Assembly: GCA_029747015.1 (NCBI GenBank)
Contig: JAKOGI010000026.1
Span: forward strand, 843,317-907,316
From: Carnegiea gigantea
Lineage: Eukaryota > Streptophyta > Magnoliopsida > Caryophyllales > Cactaceae
Length of the DNA stretch: 64,000 bases
Reading direction: 5' to 3'
Shown here: positions 1 to 11,806 of the stretch, one piece after another
Position numbering within the stretch: position 1 is the first letter of the stretch
How the letters are laid out: every line of letters begins with the position of its first letter
Made by a program: the position numbers and the translations under genes
Notes under the pieces: model-generated
Seen by the model: only the letters and a program-made list of their open reading frames with translations
What the model was told of the DNA's origin: nothing
Databases searched by the model: none

Positions 1-1035
1 AAAATTTAGGAAGCTCTCAAGTTTAAGTATGACTCTAATGATACTAGGATTAAGAGATATTCTTGTAGTAGATGGTTGCCATTTAAAATGACTGATGATA
101 AACTTGTTCTTGAATAAGTTCATGAGTATAAAAATTTATGTGCTGAAATATTGGCTAAGGGTTCGAACATCTGTGATATCTTTCAAGCCACTTGCTTACT
201 AGAAAACTTCCTCCTTCTTGGTCTAATTGTGTTAGGACCATAAAGCATAAATAAAATGACTTCAAAGTTGAAGAACTGATTGGTCATATCAAAATTGAAG
301 AACAAAACTAAATTCAATCTAAGGGAAAGAATTTGAATCACTCTTCGTCTGTTGCTAATCTAGTTGAATCCAAGAATGGTTCAAGGTTAAACAAGACTGA
401 AGGACCATAATGGGAAGAGACACAATAACAGGTTCAAGGGACAGAAATCTAACCGAAAGAAGTTTGAATGCAATTGGTATGCATGCAATAAATATAGACA
501 TCTAGTGAAAGATTATTGTGAAGAGTATGGACTTGCAGGTAACGAGGCCAATGAGAACAATGTTCAAGCGAATCTGACTGAAGATGTCATTATCATCATA
601 GTTTCATAGGTAAACATGGTAAGCAACTTGGCAGAGTGAGTGGTCAATTTTGGAGCCAGTCAACACATATGCACGGACAGGTACCAGTTTTAAGAGTATG
701 AAGAGGTTGTTAAATGTGAATGTGTATTTATGGGTAGCTCTACTTCTGTGTCTATCCTTGGTAAAGGCAAGGTTTCTTATGAACTAAATTTTGGAAAATT
801 GCTTTCAATTCAAAATGTACTTCATGCTTCAGATATTCATCGATATGTTATTTCTGTTGATCTTCTGAATAGGGATGGAGTTAGAGTTACTTTTGATTGT
901 GGAAAAGTTATTCTTAGCAAAGGTGGTGAATTTATGAGCAAGGCATTTTGTCATGGGGGGCTTTTTTCGCTTGATCCTGTTGCTGAGAATAAAATGAATG
1001 CTTCTGTTGCTATATTGTTGAGTCTATCTGCTTAG
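1..1035 (+). pseudogene. copia copy 1: gag, zinc knuckle and protease remnant
   Basis: The first 360 bases match the UBN2-type gag of the second copy. At about 470-520 a CCHC-like knuckle is readable (YACNKYRHLVKDYC) but the first cysteine of the CX2CX4HX4C pattern is Trp and the last is Tyr. At about 643-672 the protease active-site region reads NFGASQHIC where the family has an Asp-Ser-Gly-Ala core, so the catalytic Asp is lost. The open frame from 730 to 1035 covers the rest of the protease and the start of the GAG-pre-integrase segment. Frameshifts separate all of these. Confidence 0.75.
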
Positions 1036-2060
1036 GGCATGCTAGATTAGGACATGTGAATATTACCTCCATAAAAAGGCTTAACACAATTAAGTTTAAT
1101 TCTTGCATTCAACAATTATGATTTTGATAAATGTGAAATATGTGTGGAGGCTAAAGACTCCAAGCAGGCCTTCATAAAAATGTAAATTGGACCTCAAATT
1201 TATTCAAACTTATTCATAGTGACCTAAATGACTTCAAAAACACCACGAGCGGAGGAGGAAAAAGGTATTATATTACTTTTGTCAATGCCTACTCTAGGTT
1301 CACTACCGTATATGTTTTGAGTAGCAAAGATAAGGCCACAGATAAATTCTTGATTTACAAAGCTGAAGTAGAAAATCAATTGGACCGAAAAATCAGGAGA
1401 GTTAGGTATGATAGAGGAGAAGAGTATGATACCACCTCCCTTAAGATATATTGTGAAGAACAAGGCATTATTCATGGGTTGACTGCCCCTTCTACCCTAC
1501 AATAGAATGGTATAACTGAAAGAAAGAACACGACCTTCAAAGACCAGATGAATGCAATGCTTATTAGTTCAAGAATGCCTACAAATATGTGTGGGGAAAC
1601 AATCTTATATGTTTGATATGTGTTAAAAAGAGTCACACACAAGAGCCTAGACAAAACTCCGTATGAGCTATGAAGGGATTTTGCTCGTAACCTAAACTAC
1701 ATTAAAGTGTGTGGGGAGGGGTGCCTGGCCAAGCTAGGATTGCCTTATTTTCAAAGAAGTAAAATGGTCCCAAAACTGTTGATGCTATGTTTATTGGTCA
1801 TGCTCATAATAGTGCTGCATATAGATTTATTCTAAAAGATGGTTCTTGCTTCGACATGATTAGGGAGTCTAGACATATAGAATTTTTTAAGCATATTTTT
1901 CCTATGAAACTTATGTGGATAAGTGCTTACCTGTTGCATCTACATCATGTCATAACGTTGCATCATCTAGTAATCTGGACCAAGAACCTAGAAGGAGTAA
2001 AAAGGCTAGAACTGACACTAGCTTTGGACCTGACTTTGTCACTGCTTTCTTGGTAAAGAT
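1036..2060 (+). pseudogene. copia copy 1: GAG-pre-integrase and integrase remnant
   Basis: The stretch just after 1035 encodes a decayed HARLGH-type GAG-pre-integrase region, as in the better-preserved second copy (7280-7450). It is followed by integrase core pieces around 1250-1700, including the DRGEEY segment and the 'TAPSTLQ-NG-TERKN' region that matches the copia integrase catalytic core. Several in-frame stops and a frame change near 1500 break it. The tail (1787-2056) corresponds to the integrase C-terminal region of copia pol. Confidence 0.75.
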
Positions 2061-2149
2061 AGATATATTAAATGAGAGAATTGTGAATGTGTATCTCATA
2101 GAGAAGGACCCAAAGACTTATAAGGAGGCTGTGGAGCCCATAAATGCTA

Positions 2150-2974
2150 ATTTCTAAAAAGAGGCTCTCAATAGTGAACTAGAGTCTCTTATAGCCAATG
2201 GAACTGGGACTTTGATTGACCTTTCTAGGGGTTGTAAAACACTTGGGAGTAAATGGTTATTTAAAACAGAATTGATGAAAACATAGAAAAGTTCAAAACT
2301 AGACTTATGGTTTAGGGGTTTAACTGGAAAACATGGTAGATTACTTTGCCACCTATTCCCCTATAACTAAGGTTCCTACCACTTGTGCATTGATAGGTAT
2401 TACATCCATTCATAATCTTATTGTGTACCAAATGGATGTCAAAATAGCATTTTTAAATGGTGATCTTGTGGAACAGGTATACATGACGCTGCCAGAGGGC
2501 TTTGTGGTTCCAGGACAAGCGCATAAGGTATACAAACTTGTTAAATCTTTATATGGACTAAAGAAAGCTCCAAAGTAATGGTATAAAACATGACTTGCTT
2601 CTAATGGCTTTCATGTCAATGATTCTAATGCATGTGTATGTTCAAAAGTTGATAAGCACAGTTGTATAATCATTTATTTATACGTAAATAATATGCTTAT
2701 CTTTGGTATAAACTTGGATATTGTTAATGCTGCTAAGTCCGTCCTTAGTACATGTTTCGACATGAAAGACTTGGGAGATGTAGATGTTATTCTTGGCATT
2801 AAAATAACTAGGACCAAAGAAGGTATAAGTCTTAACCAATCTCACTATGTTGAAAAGATAATCCAAATTTGGTCAATCTGACTGCACTCTGATAAGGCCC
2901 CCCTATAATCCTAGTTTTCACTTGAAAAAGAATAAAGGTATTAGTGTATCACAAAGTGAGTATGCCAAGATGAA
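2150..2974 (+). pseudogene. copia copy 1: reverse transcriptase remnant
   Basis: The frame at 2333-2578 carries the copia RT segments 'QMDVKIAFLNGDL' and 'KVYKLVKSLYGLKKAPK', and 2693-2881 carries the region after the catalytic box. The catalytic YVDDM box found in copy 2 reads YVNNM here (about 2680-2694), so both aspartates have become Asn and the enzyme would be dead even without the stops. Homology ends abruptly at about 2974. Confidence 0.85.
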
Positions 2975-3479
2975 CCTTGTGGCAAACCATTGTGGCAAAC
3001 CATTGGCCAAATAAAGGCAATAAATCCTTGTTGATAATCCTCAAATGACTGAAAAAGATCAATCTTCCAAAAATAACCCAAGAGAGAGAAAACCTCAAGC
3101 CTTCCTATTGTTTGAATCAAACTTAAGAACAATAAATCAATAGATAAATCAACGCACCCTTCAACCCTCTAAAGCCAAAGCATCAAAGGTCGAATTAAAG
3201 GGAAGACTCAATTTTACCACTCTAATAGAGAGATAAAAAAAATTTGAGATTTTTCAGTAGATTCTAAGCATCAAGCTTTCATTTCATTTATTCAAGTATG
3301 AAAAATATTATAAGGATCAAGCAAATAAATAAGAGAGTACCCCCTTCCCAATGTCATGTGCTTACCAATAGGATTACAAGGACATTAACCAATGAAATCT
3401 TAACTAGTGGTACAATTTTAAAGGGGGTCATAAGAATATAAGTTGAGTTGGAATTGGCTGCATTAATGATAGAATGAAT

Positions 3480-3559
3480 GAGTCATCCACTACCTCAAAT
3501 GGATGATTCATGGAGAGATGAGTCATCCACTACCTCAAATGGATGATTCATGGAGAGAT
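3480..3559 (+). repeat. 40-bp perfect tandem duplication
   Basis: Two identical 40-bp units follow each other (3480-3519 and 3520-3559). Each begins gagtcatccactacctcaaa and ends ttcatggagagat. There is no mismatch between units, which points to a recent duplication. Confidence 0.95.
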
Positions 3560-3848
3560 TTTTCTATGGGTGGCTTCTAGAAGAGTCCACCAACCGTCCA
3601 AGAAATATAGCCCCTAATTATCCATTTTCTAGCCCAATTAATTCCTTAATTAATTAAAAAAGTATAATTCCAGACTCCACAGTGACTCTTGCTCGGTTTA
3701 CGCTACATATCTTCCTCAATACTTGGAATCTAAAGATGTTTTATAGCTTGATAAAAACTAGACATCTAGGAATATCCATAAATATGTAAGTTGCTCAAAT
3801 TGGAGCCTATTTTCCTTCCAAAATGGAGCTAGTAGTCAGGTAAGATGA

Positions 3849-3882
3849 GTACTGATGATAAATTAACATTTATCATCAGTAC
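3849..3882. repeat. perfect inverted repeat, 15-bp arms, 4-bp loop
   Basis: The arms gtactgatgataaat (3849-3863) and atttatcatcagtac (3868-3882) are exact reverse complements around the loop taac. The half-motif gatgataaattaacattt recurs near 4935 without its other arm. Confidence 0.9.
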
Positions 3883-3889
3883 ACTATCT

Positions 3890-4129
3890 ATTGTGAAAGT
3901 GATAAAACAAAGGTTAAGCCTGTTTTTCCTCCAAAATGGAGATAGTTTTGGAGTTGTGAAAATAAGGTTTGTCCCACATTGATAAAACAAAGGGCTTGAA
4001 TTTGTATATAAGCTTGTTAGTTACTCTATCTATTGCCAACTGGTTTTAGATTAGAACCTCGTTTGAGTTTATATGCACGATTCGTTTGTTTAAAACGTGT
4101 TTATATAAAATTTAACTGGTATCAAAGCC
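3890..4129 (+). mobile_element. possible LTR 3' portion followed by a copia primer binding site
   Basis: A TATA-like 'tatataag' (about 4004) and AT-rich DNA end in 'tataaaatttaac'. This is followed at 4118-4129 by tggtatcaaagc, one base different from the tggtatcagagc site (initiator Met tRNA) used by plant copia elements. This is the expected order LTR end, then PBS. It may be the 5' end of the copia copy that starts coding near 5470, but I cannot find a matching 3' LTR downstream, so the assignment is uncertain. Confidence 0.4.
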
Positions 4130-5489
4130 TTTCCAAGGGAGATGCCCTAATTGATTTATTAGTACGCATGGTAGGGAGCCATTGCAACATCTCACTTCAA
4201 GCCTAGAAAGTATTCATGTTAGAGGGTGCGTGAGAGTCTATTCCTAAACTTTCAATCATAAACTGAAGCTCTTGGTTGAGATGGTACTTAACAAACATCA
4301 ACTTTGGGCAAGTGTAGGAGAGCAATCAGATTTTGGGTTTGATTTATAAATTTCTCCTATTCTCATTGCCTTCCCTACCCGGTCGATAAGTATAGCCAAA
4401 TTGCCTGTGAAGCTCGATCATATGGGATCAATGACGTAGTTTTTTATCCACCTAGTAAAAAAAAAAATATTGGAAAATGAAATATTGCAACATGCTTAAC
4501 AACCCCAACGTAAGCATGTACCATACCACAATGAAAAGTCCAGAACAATCTATTCTAGATGAATTGACCATAAACGAGAACTATTGGCATGGCATGACAT
4601 GAACTACTAGGTCAATTGTCATTGATGCCTAGTCATCAGTATAGTTTTCCCTTCCAAAATTTTTCAAGAGGAACTCAAGCATTGACGGTTCGCTGTCATT
4701 TGAGTCTATTCTTCTCATCTTATTATAGTAACTTATTGTTAATTAGTATTGATTGGTGTCAATAAGTACTGATTGATGCTGATGAGTGCTTATTAGGGCG
4801 GGACTATAAGAATAAAATTATAACTAGAAAATATGAATAAGTTCTTTATAAGTGTTGGTTATTTTATCGATATTGATTATTAATTATAAATACTTATGAT
4901 AACTTCGATTAAACAGGCCTTTTGTGATGATGACCGATGATAAATTAACATTTCACCTTCAAAATAACTGGCAACAAGAATATCTTGCTTATCAGACTTG
5001 TCATATGGTTCATCTTTCACAATTTTTGTTAGGAAAAAAACAAAAACAATTGGGGGATTTGATTGAAGACTCAAAGCATGAAAATCACAATATTTAAGAA
5101 ATTCACCTACTTGTTAAGTTGCACTCTCAAATGAACAAATATATCTCCATGATATGATAACTCTTCTTGACTTCTTTAAGAGCAATATTAGAGAAACATG
5201 TCCGGTTAGAGATCAACAGGCAAAAAAAGCTTAGAAAGGAAAATATTGCATTATGATTTATACTTATATGTAGATCTTTGTTTGCTAAAATTAATTTAAT
5301 TAACAAATAGCCTAACTATTAATTCTATCCATATGACTACTAAAAATAGTCATTGGATGTGGCAAATTAGTTTTTAGCATTGAACTTTTATAAAATTAAT
5401 GAACTTCTGTAAATGATTTTTTCTATTATAAGGCGTATAGCTAACAGGTTATACTTCAGATCAAAGCGCCATCCTTTACCCCTCTTTTA

Positions 5490-6960
5490 GATTAAGTCTC
5501 CTTGAATTGCCTAAACTGAATGGGAATAATTATCATATGTGGGCTGATAAAATTGAATTTTTACTTACTCAATCTGTGGTTGATTATGACTTAACTGAAT
5601 AACTGCTGAAGATGCTACTAAAAGATCTAAAAGGACCCATGAGAAGAATAATAAAACTTGGCATGGTCTACTTATGCATTGTATGACTAATTTAGTGTAC
5701 TGTATTTATAGTAAGAAGCAAAGCGCCATGAAAATTTGGGAAGCTCTCAAATCTAAGCATGACTTTCATGATACTAATAAGGGTGATCAAAACCAATTAA
5801 CCGAAAATCGGTTAATTGGAAATTTGGTTCACAAAAACTGCGAACTGAAACTTTTGGTCAACTTGTTTACGGTTAACCAAATTTTTCGGTTTGGCAAAAA
5901 TATGAATCGTAACCGAACCGAAATACTCGGCTCACTGATTTTTCGGTTCGATTAATTGGATTTTCGGTTCATCGAACCGGTTAACCATTGATTAAAATTG
6001 TTAATTTTCAATTTTCACTCTTTTTGAAATCTAATTTAATTATTTATGACACCAAATATTAACTTACACATTATTGTATAGTTAGCCTTACCTTTTTATA
6101 GTTGTAAAGTCTACATTTGACTAATATAAAACCAAGTACTTTTTAAAAAAATTTGAAGTTTTGGTTTCAGTTAACCGATTTTCAAATGGCCGAACCAAAA
6201 TCGCGCTTTTTTCAGTTCGATTGACCGAGACGAATTTTTTTGAAAAATCAATCCGGTTAACCGGTTTTTCGATTCAGTTTTTCAGTTTTGGATTTTTTTG
6301 CTCTCACCTACATACTAGGATTAAGAAATATGCTTGTAGTAGGTGGTTATCATTTAAAATGACTGATGATAAACTTGTTCTTGAACAAGTTCATGAGTAT
6401 GAAAATTAATGTGCTAAAATATTGGCTGAGGGTTTGAACATCTGTGATATCTTTCAAGGCAATTGCTTACTAGACAAACTACATCCTTCATGGTCTAATT
6501 ATGTTAGCACCATGAAGCATATAGAAAATGACTTTAAAGTTAAAGAACTGATTGTTCATATTAACATTAAAGAGTAGTATCGAATTTAATCCAAGGGAAA
6601 GAATTCAGATCACTCTTCATCTACTGCTAATTTAGTCGAATCCAAGAATGGTTCAAGTGTTGATAGAACTAAGGGACCAAAATGGGAAGCAGCACAATAA
6701 CAGGTTCAAGGGACAAGGATCCAACCAAAAAAAAGTTTGAAGGCAAAAGTGTTATGCATGCAACAAATATGGATATCTAGCGAAAGATTGCTGTGAAGGT
6801 TTCGGACCTACAGGTAACAAGTCCAATGAGAACAACATTCAAGCCAATCTACAGAAGATGTCATTATTGTCGTGGTCATGTAGGGAAACTTGGTAAGCAA
6901 CTCAGTAGAGTGGGTGGTCGATTCTAAAACCACTTGACACATATGCACTAACAGTGACCT
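5490..6960 (+). pseudogene. copia copy 2: gag and protease remnant, interrupted by an insertion
   Basis: The start of gag is readable at about 5500-5600 (LNGNNYHMWADKIEFLLT), the classic N-terminal copia gag segment. Gag is cut at 5777 by a 533-bp element and resumes at 6311. The zinc knuckle at about 6748-6795 reads CYACNKYGYLAKDC, with the His of CX2CX4HX4C replaced by Tyr. The protease core near 6918-6950 is destroyed by a stop. Each copy has lost different key residues, so they decayed independently. Confidence 0.75.
5778..6310. mobile_element. hAT-type non-autonomous element (533 bp) inserted in copia copy 2
   Basis: The insertion starts taagggtgatcaaaac and ends gctctcaccta, giving imperfect terminal inverted repeats (TAAGGGTGA / TAGGTGAGA). 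The flanks are gatactaa (5770-5777) and catactag (6311-6318). The empty site in copia copy 1 reads gatactag (40-47), so each flank differs from the ancestral octamer by one base. An 8-bp TSD and TA(A)GGG-like ends fit the hAT superfamily. The inside is rich in ggttaacc and cggttcg motifs and has no coding capacity. Confidence 0.8.
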
Positions 6961-6999
6961 TTTTCAAGAGTATGAAAAGGTTATTAGTGGTGAATGTGT

Positions 7000-8170
7000 G
7001 TTTATGGGTAACTCTACTTTTGTGTCTGTCCTTGGTAAAGGGAAGGTTTCTCTTAAACTAAATTTTAGAAAACTTCTTTCACTTCAAAACGTACTTCATG
7101 CTCCAGATATTCATTGATACCTTATTTCTATTGATCCTCTGAATAGGACTGGAGTTAGAGTTAGTTTTGATTCTGGAAAAGTTATTCTTAGCAAGGGTGG
7201 TGAATTTATGGGCAAGAAATTTTGTAATGCAGGGCTTTTTTGGCTTGATCTTGTTGTTGAGAATGCTTTTGTTGCTTATATTGTTGAGTCTATCTCCTTA
7301 TGGCATGCTAGATTAGGACATGTGAACAACACCTCTATAAAAAGGCTTAAACAATTAAATTTAATTCTTGCATTCAACAACTGCAATCTTGATAAATATG
7401 AAATATATGTGGAGGCTAAAGACCCTAAGAAATCCTTTATAAAAATGTAACTTGAACCTTAAATTTATTAGAACTTATTCATAGTGATCAAGCTTACTTC
7501 AAAAACACCACGAGCAGAGGAGGGAAAAAGTATTATATTACTTTGGTCAATGACCGCTCTAAGTTTACTAAATTACATATTTTGAGTAGTAAAGATGAGA
7601 CCATAACTGAAATTCTTGATTTACAAAGTTGAAGTAGAAAATCAATTGGACCGAAAAATCAAGAGAGTTAGGTCTAATAGAGGAGGAGAGTATGATGTCA
7701 TCTCCCTTATGAAACATTGTGAAGAATAAGGGATTATTCATGAGTTGTCTACCCCTTACACTCCAAAACAGAATCGTATAGCAGAAAGAAAGAACAGGAC
7801 CGTCAAAGACATGATGAATGCAATACTTATTAGTTCAATAATGCCTACAAAAATGTTAGGGGAAGCGATCCTATATGGTTGCTATGTGTTAAATAGAGTT
7901 CTATACAAGAGGAGACAAAACTCTCTATGAGTTGTGGAGGGGTTTTGCTCCTAACGTAAACTACATTAAAGTGTAGCGGTGCTTGCTGCTTGGCCAAGGC
8001 AGGACTTCCTGATTTTAAAAGAAGCGAAACTAGTCCCAAAACTATTGATGCCATCTTTATTGGTCATGTTCATAATAGTGTTGCATATAGATTTATTCTA
8101 AAAGATGGTTTTCGCTTTGACGTTAGTAGGGAGTTGAGACATGTAGAATTTTTTGAGTAAATTTTTCCTA
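7000..8170 (+). pseudogene. copia copy 2: GAG-pre-integrase and integrase remnant
   Basis: The frame 7208-7450 encodes SLWHARLGHVNNTSIKRL, the conserved GAG-pre-integrase segment with its zinc-binding His residues. Integrase core pieces follow: the RSNRGGEYD region (about 7670-7695) and the TPYTPKQN-AERKNRTVKD region in the frame 7745-7930. A stop after 7450, a frameshift near 7610 and others break it. The same pieces are recognisable, more damaged, in copy 1. Confidence 0.8.
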
Positions 8171-8339
8171 TGAAAACTTATGTGGATAAGTGTTTCTTTG
8201 TTGCATCAACATCATGTCATAACATTGCATCATCTAGTAATCTGAACCAAGAACATAGGAGTAAAAAGGCTAGAAATGAGCTAGCTTTGGACCTGACTTT
8301 TTCACTACTTTCTTGGTAGAGATAGATATACTAAATGAG

Positions 8340-9250
8340 CAAACTATGAATGTGTTAAGGACCAAAGACTTATAAGGAAGCCATAGAGCCCATAAACGCT
8401 CATTTCTGGAAAGAGGCTATGAATAGTGAACTAGAGTCTCTTATAGCTAATGGAACTTAGACTTTAGCTGATCTTCCTAACGCTTGGGAGTAAATGGTTG
8501 TTCAAAACGAAACTTATAGAACCGTAGATAAGTTCAAAGCTAGATGTGTGGTTCAGGGGTTTAACCAGAAAAAAAGGATAGATTACTTTGATACCTATTC
8601 CCCTGTAACGAAGGCTGCTATGATTCGTGCATTAATCGCTGTATATTGCATCCAATCATAATCTTGTTGTGCACCAAATGGATATCAAAACATCATTTTT
8701 AAATGGTGGTCTTGTGGAAGAGATATACATGAAGCTGCTTAGATGGCTTTGTGGTACCGGGACAAGTGCATAAGGTTTGTAAGCTTGTTAAATCTTTATA
8801 TGGGCTAAAGCAAGTCCAAAGCAATGGTGTGAAACATTTGACTCTACTCTTTCTTATAATGGCTTTCATGTTAATTACTGTGGCATAGGTGTATATTCAA
8901 AAGTTGATAAGCATGGTTGAGTAATCATTTGTTTATATGTGGATGATATGCTCATCTTCGGTACAAACTTGGATATTGTTAATGCTACTAAGTCCTTTCT
9001 TAGTACATGTTTTGACATGAAAGACTTGAGATTGAGAAGCAGATGTTATTCTTGGCATTAAATTAACTAGGACCAAAGAGGGGATATGTCTTAAACAATC
9101 TCACTATAGTGAAAAGATACTCAAAATGTGGTCAATTTGACTACACACTCCGGTCAGAAACCCCTATAATCCTAACTTTCACTTAAAAAAGAATAAAGAT
9201 AATAGTGTATCACAAAGTAACTATGCTAAGATAATTGGTACTATGATGTT
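8340..9250 (+). pseudogene. copia copy 2: reverse transcriptase remnant
   Basis: RT fragments include HQMDIKTSFLNG (about 8670-8707), 'KVCKLVKSLYGLK' (about 8770-8810) and an intact catalytic box LYVDDMLIF (about 8930-8960). Frameshifts near 8745 and 8815 and further stops prevent translation. Unlike copy 1, the two catalytic aspartates are kept. Confidence 0.85.
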
Positions 9251-9389
9251 TCTAATGAGCTATACAAATCCTGATATAGCCTATGTTGTGTGTTGGCTGA
9301 GTAGATATACATACAACCTCAATAATGATCATTGAAATGCCCTAATTAGATTTTTAAAATATTTAGAACAGACAATTATTGAAATTGCA

Positions 9390-9884
9390 TTTTAAGACCT
9401 CTTTTGCTGTGCTAGAGCGTTACCGTGATGCTAACTAAGCGTTTGGTAATGATGAAATTAATTCCACCAGTGGCTATGTGTTTACTTTAGCTGATGGTAT
9501 ATCTTGGAAATCTTCCAAATAAACTTTTATTGTCAAATCAACATTGGAATCTAAGCTCATTGCTTTAGAATTGGCAAGTTATAAGGTAGAGTGGCTAAAA
9601 GCCTCCTAGCAAATATTCCCTTGTGGGGGAAGCTAACTCTATTAGTATCTATGTATTGTGACTCACGATCAGCCATAGGAGTGGCTAATAACCAAACCTA
9701 TAATGGAAAGAAGAGACACATTCGTCTAAGGTGCAAATCATTGAGAAATCTGATAAGGGATAATGTGATATCACTTGAGCATGTAAAATCAAAAAGGAAT
9801 CTTGCAGATCCTTTAACCAAAGGCCTTTGTAGAAGTATAGTGATCGCATCAACAGAAGGAATAGGACTCAAGCTCATAGAGTGA
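9390..9884 (+). pseudogene. copia copy 2: RNase H and pol C-terminus remnant
   Basis: The frame 9591-9884 encodes YCDSRSAIGVANNQTYNGKK, then HIRLRCKSLR, then ADPLTKGL. These are the standard copia RNase H segments (catalytic Asp in CDS, the H-I-x-x-R block and the terminal ADPLTK motif). Upstream, around 9430-9590, the earlier RNase H strand region with TSGYVFTLADG is readable across a frame change. It ends at a stop at 9882-9884. Confidence 0.85.
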
Positions 9885-10414
9885 GTGAATCATGAGGGAT
9901 AACCATATTCGACAAGAGTCTAAGTTCAATGGGTTAAATAAAATCATGAAACAACTCAAGATTTTGTATTACAACCCATTGTTATGAATAAAACGAGGAA
10001 TATTTTCATATACTATCAATTGTGTTAAGGATGGACATCTAGTTCTTAAAGAGTCCATAGCCTCAATAGTGGTGTATGACAGTATGTACTTTATGGAACT
10101 CACCCATGTGAATGCGAGGGGTTGATGCCCACCTTATATAGGAGTTTTTGGGCCAAAGACTCACTAGAGAATTCGCAAGAATCTAGGTAGTGACGCAGAG
10201 GCTTTAATGCGTCAATGTTATGTGAGAATCTTTGATTTTAAGGGGAAATGAATGTGCACTATTTGATCTTTACAAACACCATTCGGATGCAAGATTTTCC
10301 GACCCGAATGGATGTACTTGTAAACACAAGGTAATTCAAGTCCAAAAGACATTGGTATTTGTATATTTTCCCTTCTATTACCCAAAACTTCCTGTTTTCC
10401 ATTTTCACTTCCTT

Positions 10415-11010
10415 TGAATCATGTGGGGGAAAGTTGGAGTTTGATTCAAAAGATAGAGAGAGAAATTAGTGCAACTGATTTGGGCGAGTAATCTTCATTG
10501 ATTTTGTTTTTATTATTGCAATTATTCTCAACATAATTATGCTGATTTTCCTCCACCAAATAACATAATTAATGTTGATTTTTCTCCACCAAATAAGCCT
10601 TTATTATTCTTGCCATTTTTGTTATCCTCCTTTTACTAAATTTAGCCTCTTGCAATAGTTTCAGACACGCACGTAGAAAAGCACTCTTCTTCCAAACCTT
10701 CTCCTAAACTCTTCATTCTGGGTGATTGATCTGCGATCCTCATCGCTGTTCGTTCCAGTACACCGCTGGAGATCGACTGCTCACAAGTCCCCGGTGTGTA
10801 GTTGGGGGAGCAAATTTAGTTTTAAGGCAGTAGTCTACCACGCCACGGCTTTGACTTTCGTTCCCAAATCAGATAAGTTTGTTTATTCACTATTGGTCGC
10901 AACCCCTAGTTTTCTAACAGATCCGATTAGGGGGTCATTCACTACTTTTTTCGGCATAGCCAATGAATATTTAAGCTACCAATTTGTAATTAAGTGTAAT
11001 CATTAAAAAT
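10415..11010 (+). other. polypurine tract and possible 3' LTR of copia copy 2
   Basis: A purine run (atgtgggggaaagttggag, about 10419-10437) sits where a copia polypurine tract is expected, roughly 530 bp after the pol stop. The following 570 bp lack genes and may be the 3' LTR. Its boundaries and a partner 5' LTR were not found, so this is only positional inference. Confidence 0.35.
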
Positions 11011-11806
11011 TTGTGATTTTAAATCATAAAATATGTTAATTTAAAATGAGGCAGAACATTCAAGAGTGTTTTATGACAAAACATATATCATTACTCATTA
11101 ATTAATTTGTCGATGATCCCGTAAAAGAAGAAAGGAAAATCATCTTGAAGGCAAATTGAGAAACACGATTATCTTTATTATTATCAAAAAAGCTACTTTT
11201 GGAAATCAATACTAAGAATATAAAGAGGCTCATTTACATAATATAGGAACATTATGCATTTCATCTTAACAAAGAAAACGAATTAAGAGACAATTAGTAC
11301 GATTAGTAAATTTTTTGAGAGTTATTCAAAAAAATTTGAACTCAAATACTACTCGCATCAATTTTTATTTTTTTACATATACTTCTACATTTAAGACAAA
11401 AGATTTCAATGAGACAAATGAGAAAATAAACAAAAAAGAAAGAAAGGAAGAAAAAAATAAATCCAATGGGACCAATGACAGGAGTTAGGCTTAGATTCTC
11501 TTTTGACCTAAATGTGGAAAAACTATTGCCGATTTTTCTTATGTTAAACCCCACGAGCCAGCCAAACTCAGTGGTCGACGTCCTCAGGATTGCATGTCTA
11601 ATGCCTTGTATTTTTTTTTTTTTCGGTTTTTTCCCCGGGGGCGGGGGGAGGGGGCATGAAAAGCAAGTTGCAGTCCATTAAAGTTTGTTCACATCTCTAT
11701 TTACTGCTATGGATTTTTCATCAAGACCCCATGAATTACGTATACGATACAATGGAAAAATTGAACAACGTGCAAATGATGTTTTAGTCTAAAGTCAACG
11801 GATAAT

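Larger units (their letters stand above)
1..2974 (+). mobile_element. Ty1/copia retrotransposon remnant, copy 1 (5' truncated by window edge, 3' truncated)
   Basis: Translated pieces in several frames follow the copia order: gag with a zinc knuckle, protease, GAG-pre-integrase, integrase, reverse transcriptase. The sequence is colinear with a second copy at 5720-9250. Similarity to that copy stops at about 2974, inside the segment just after the RT core, so RNase H and the 3' LTR are missing. The many stops and frameshifts show that it is dead. The window begins inside gag, so the 5' LTR is not visible. Confidence 0.9.
2975..5454. other. intergenic stretch between the two copia copies
   Basis: No gene recognised. 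It holds a 40-bp tandem duplication (3480-3559), a 15-bp-arm inverted repeat (3849-3882) with a partial second copy of its motif near 4935, and an LTR-like end with a primer-binding-site-like sequence (about 3890-4129). Two short related segments containing 'tccaaaatggag' lie about 110 bp apart (near 3820 and 3930). The rest is AT-rich and unassigned. Confidence 0.5.
5455..10440 (+). mobile_element. Ty1/copia retrotransposon remnant, copy 2, carrying a nested hAT-type element
   Basis: This is the same family and orientation as the copy at 1-2974 but complete through RNase H. The order gag, zinc knuckle, protease, GAG-pre-integrase, integrase, RT, RNase H can be followed from about 5470 to 9884 through multiple frameshifts and stops. 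After the last frame come about 530 bp of untranslated DNA and a purine-rich tract (gtgggggaaag, about 10421-10431) of the kind that precedes a 3' LTR. Flanking LTRs could not be verified. Confidence 0.85.

Noticed and set aside
10722..11006. 94-codon open frame after copia copy 2
   Set aside because: No recognisable domain; it lies in the likely 3' LTR or adjacent noncoding DNA.
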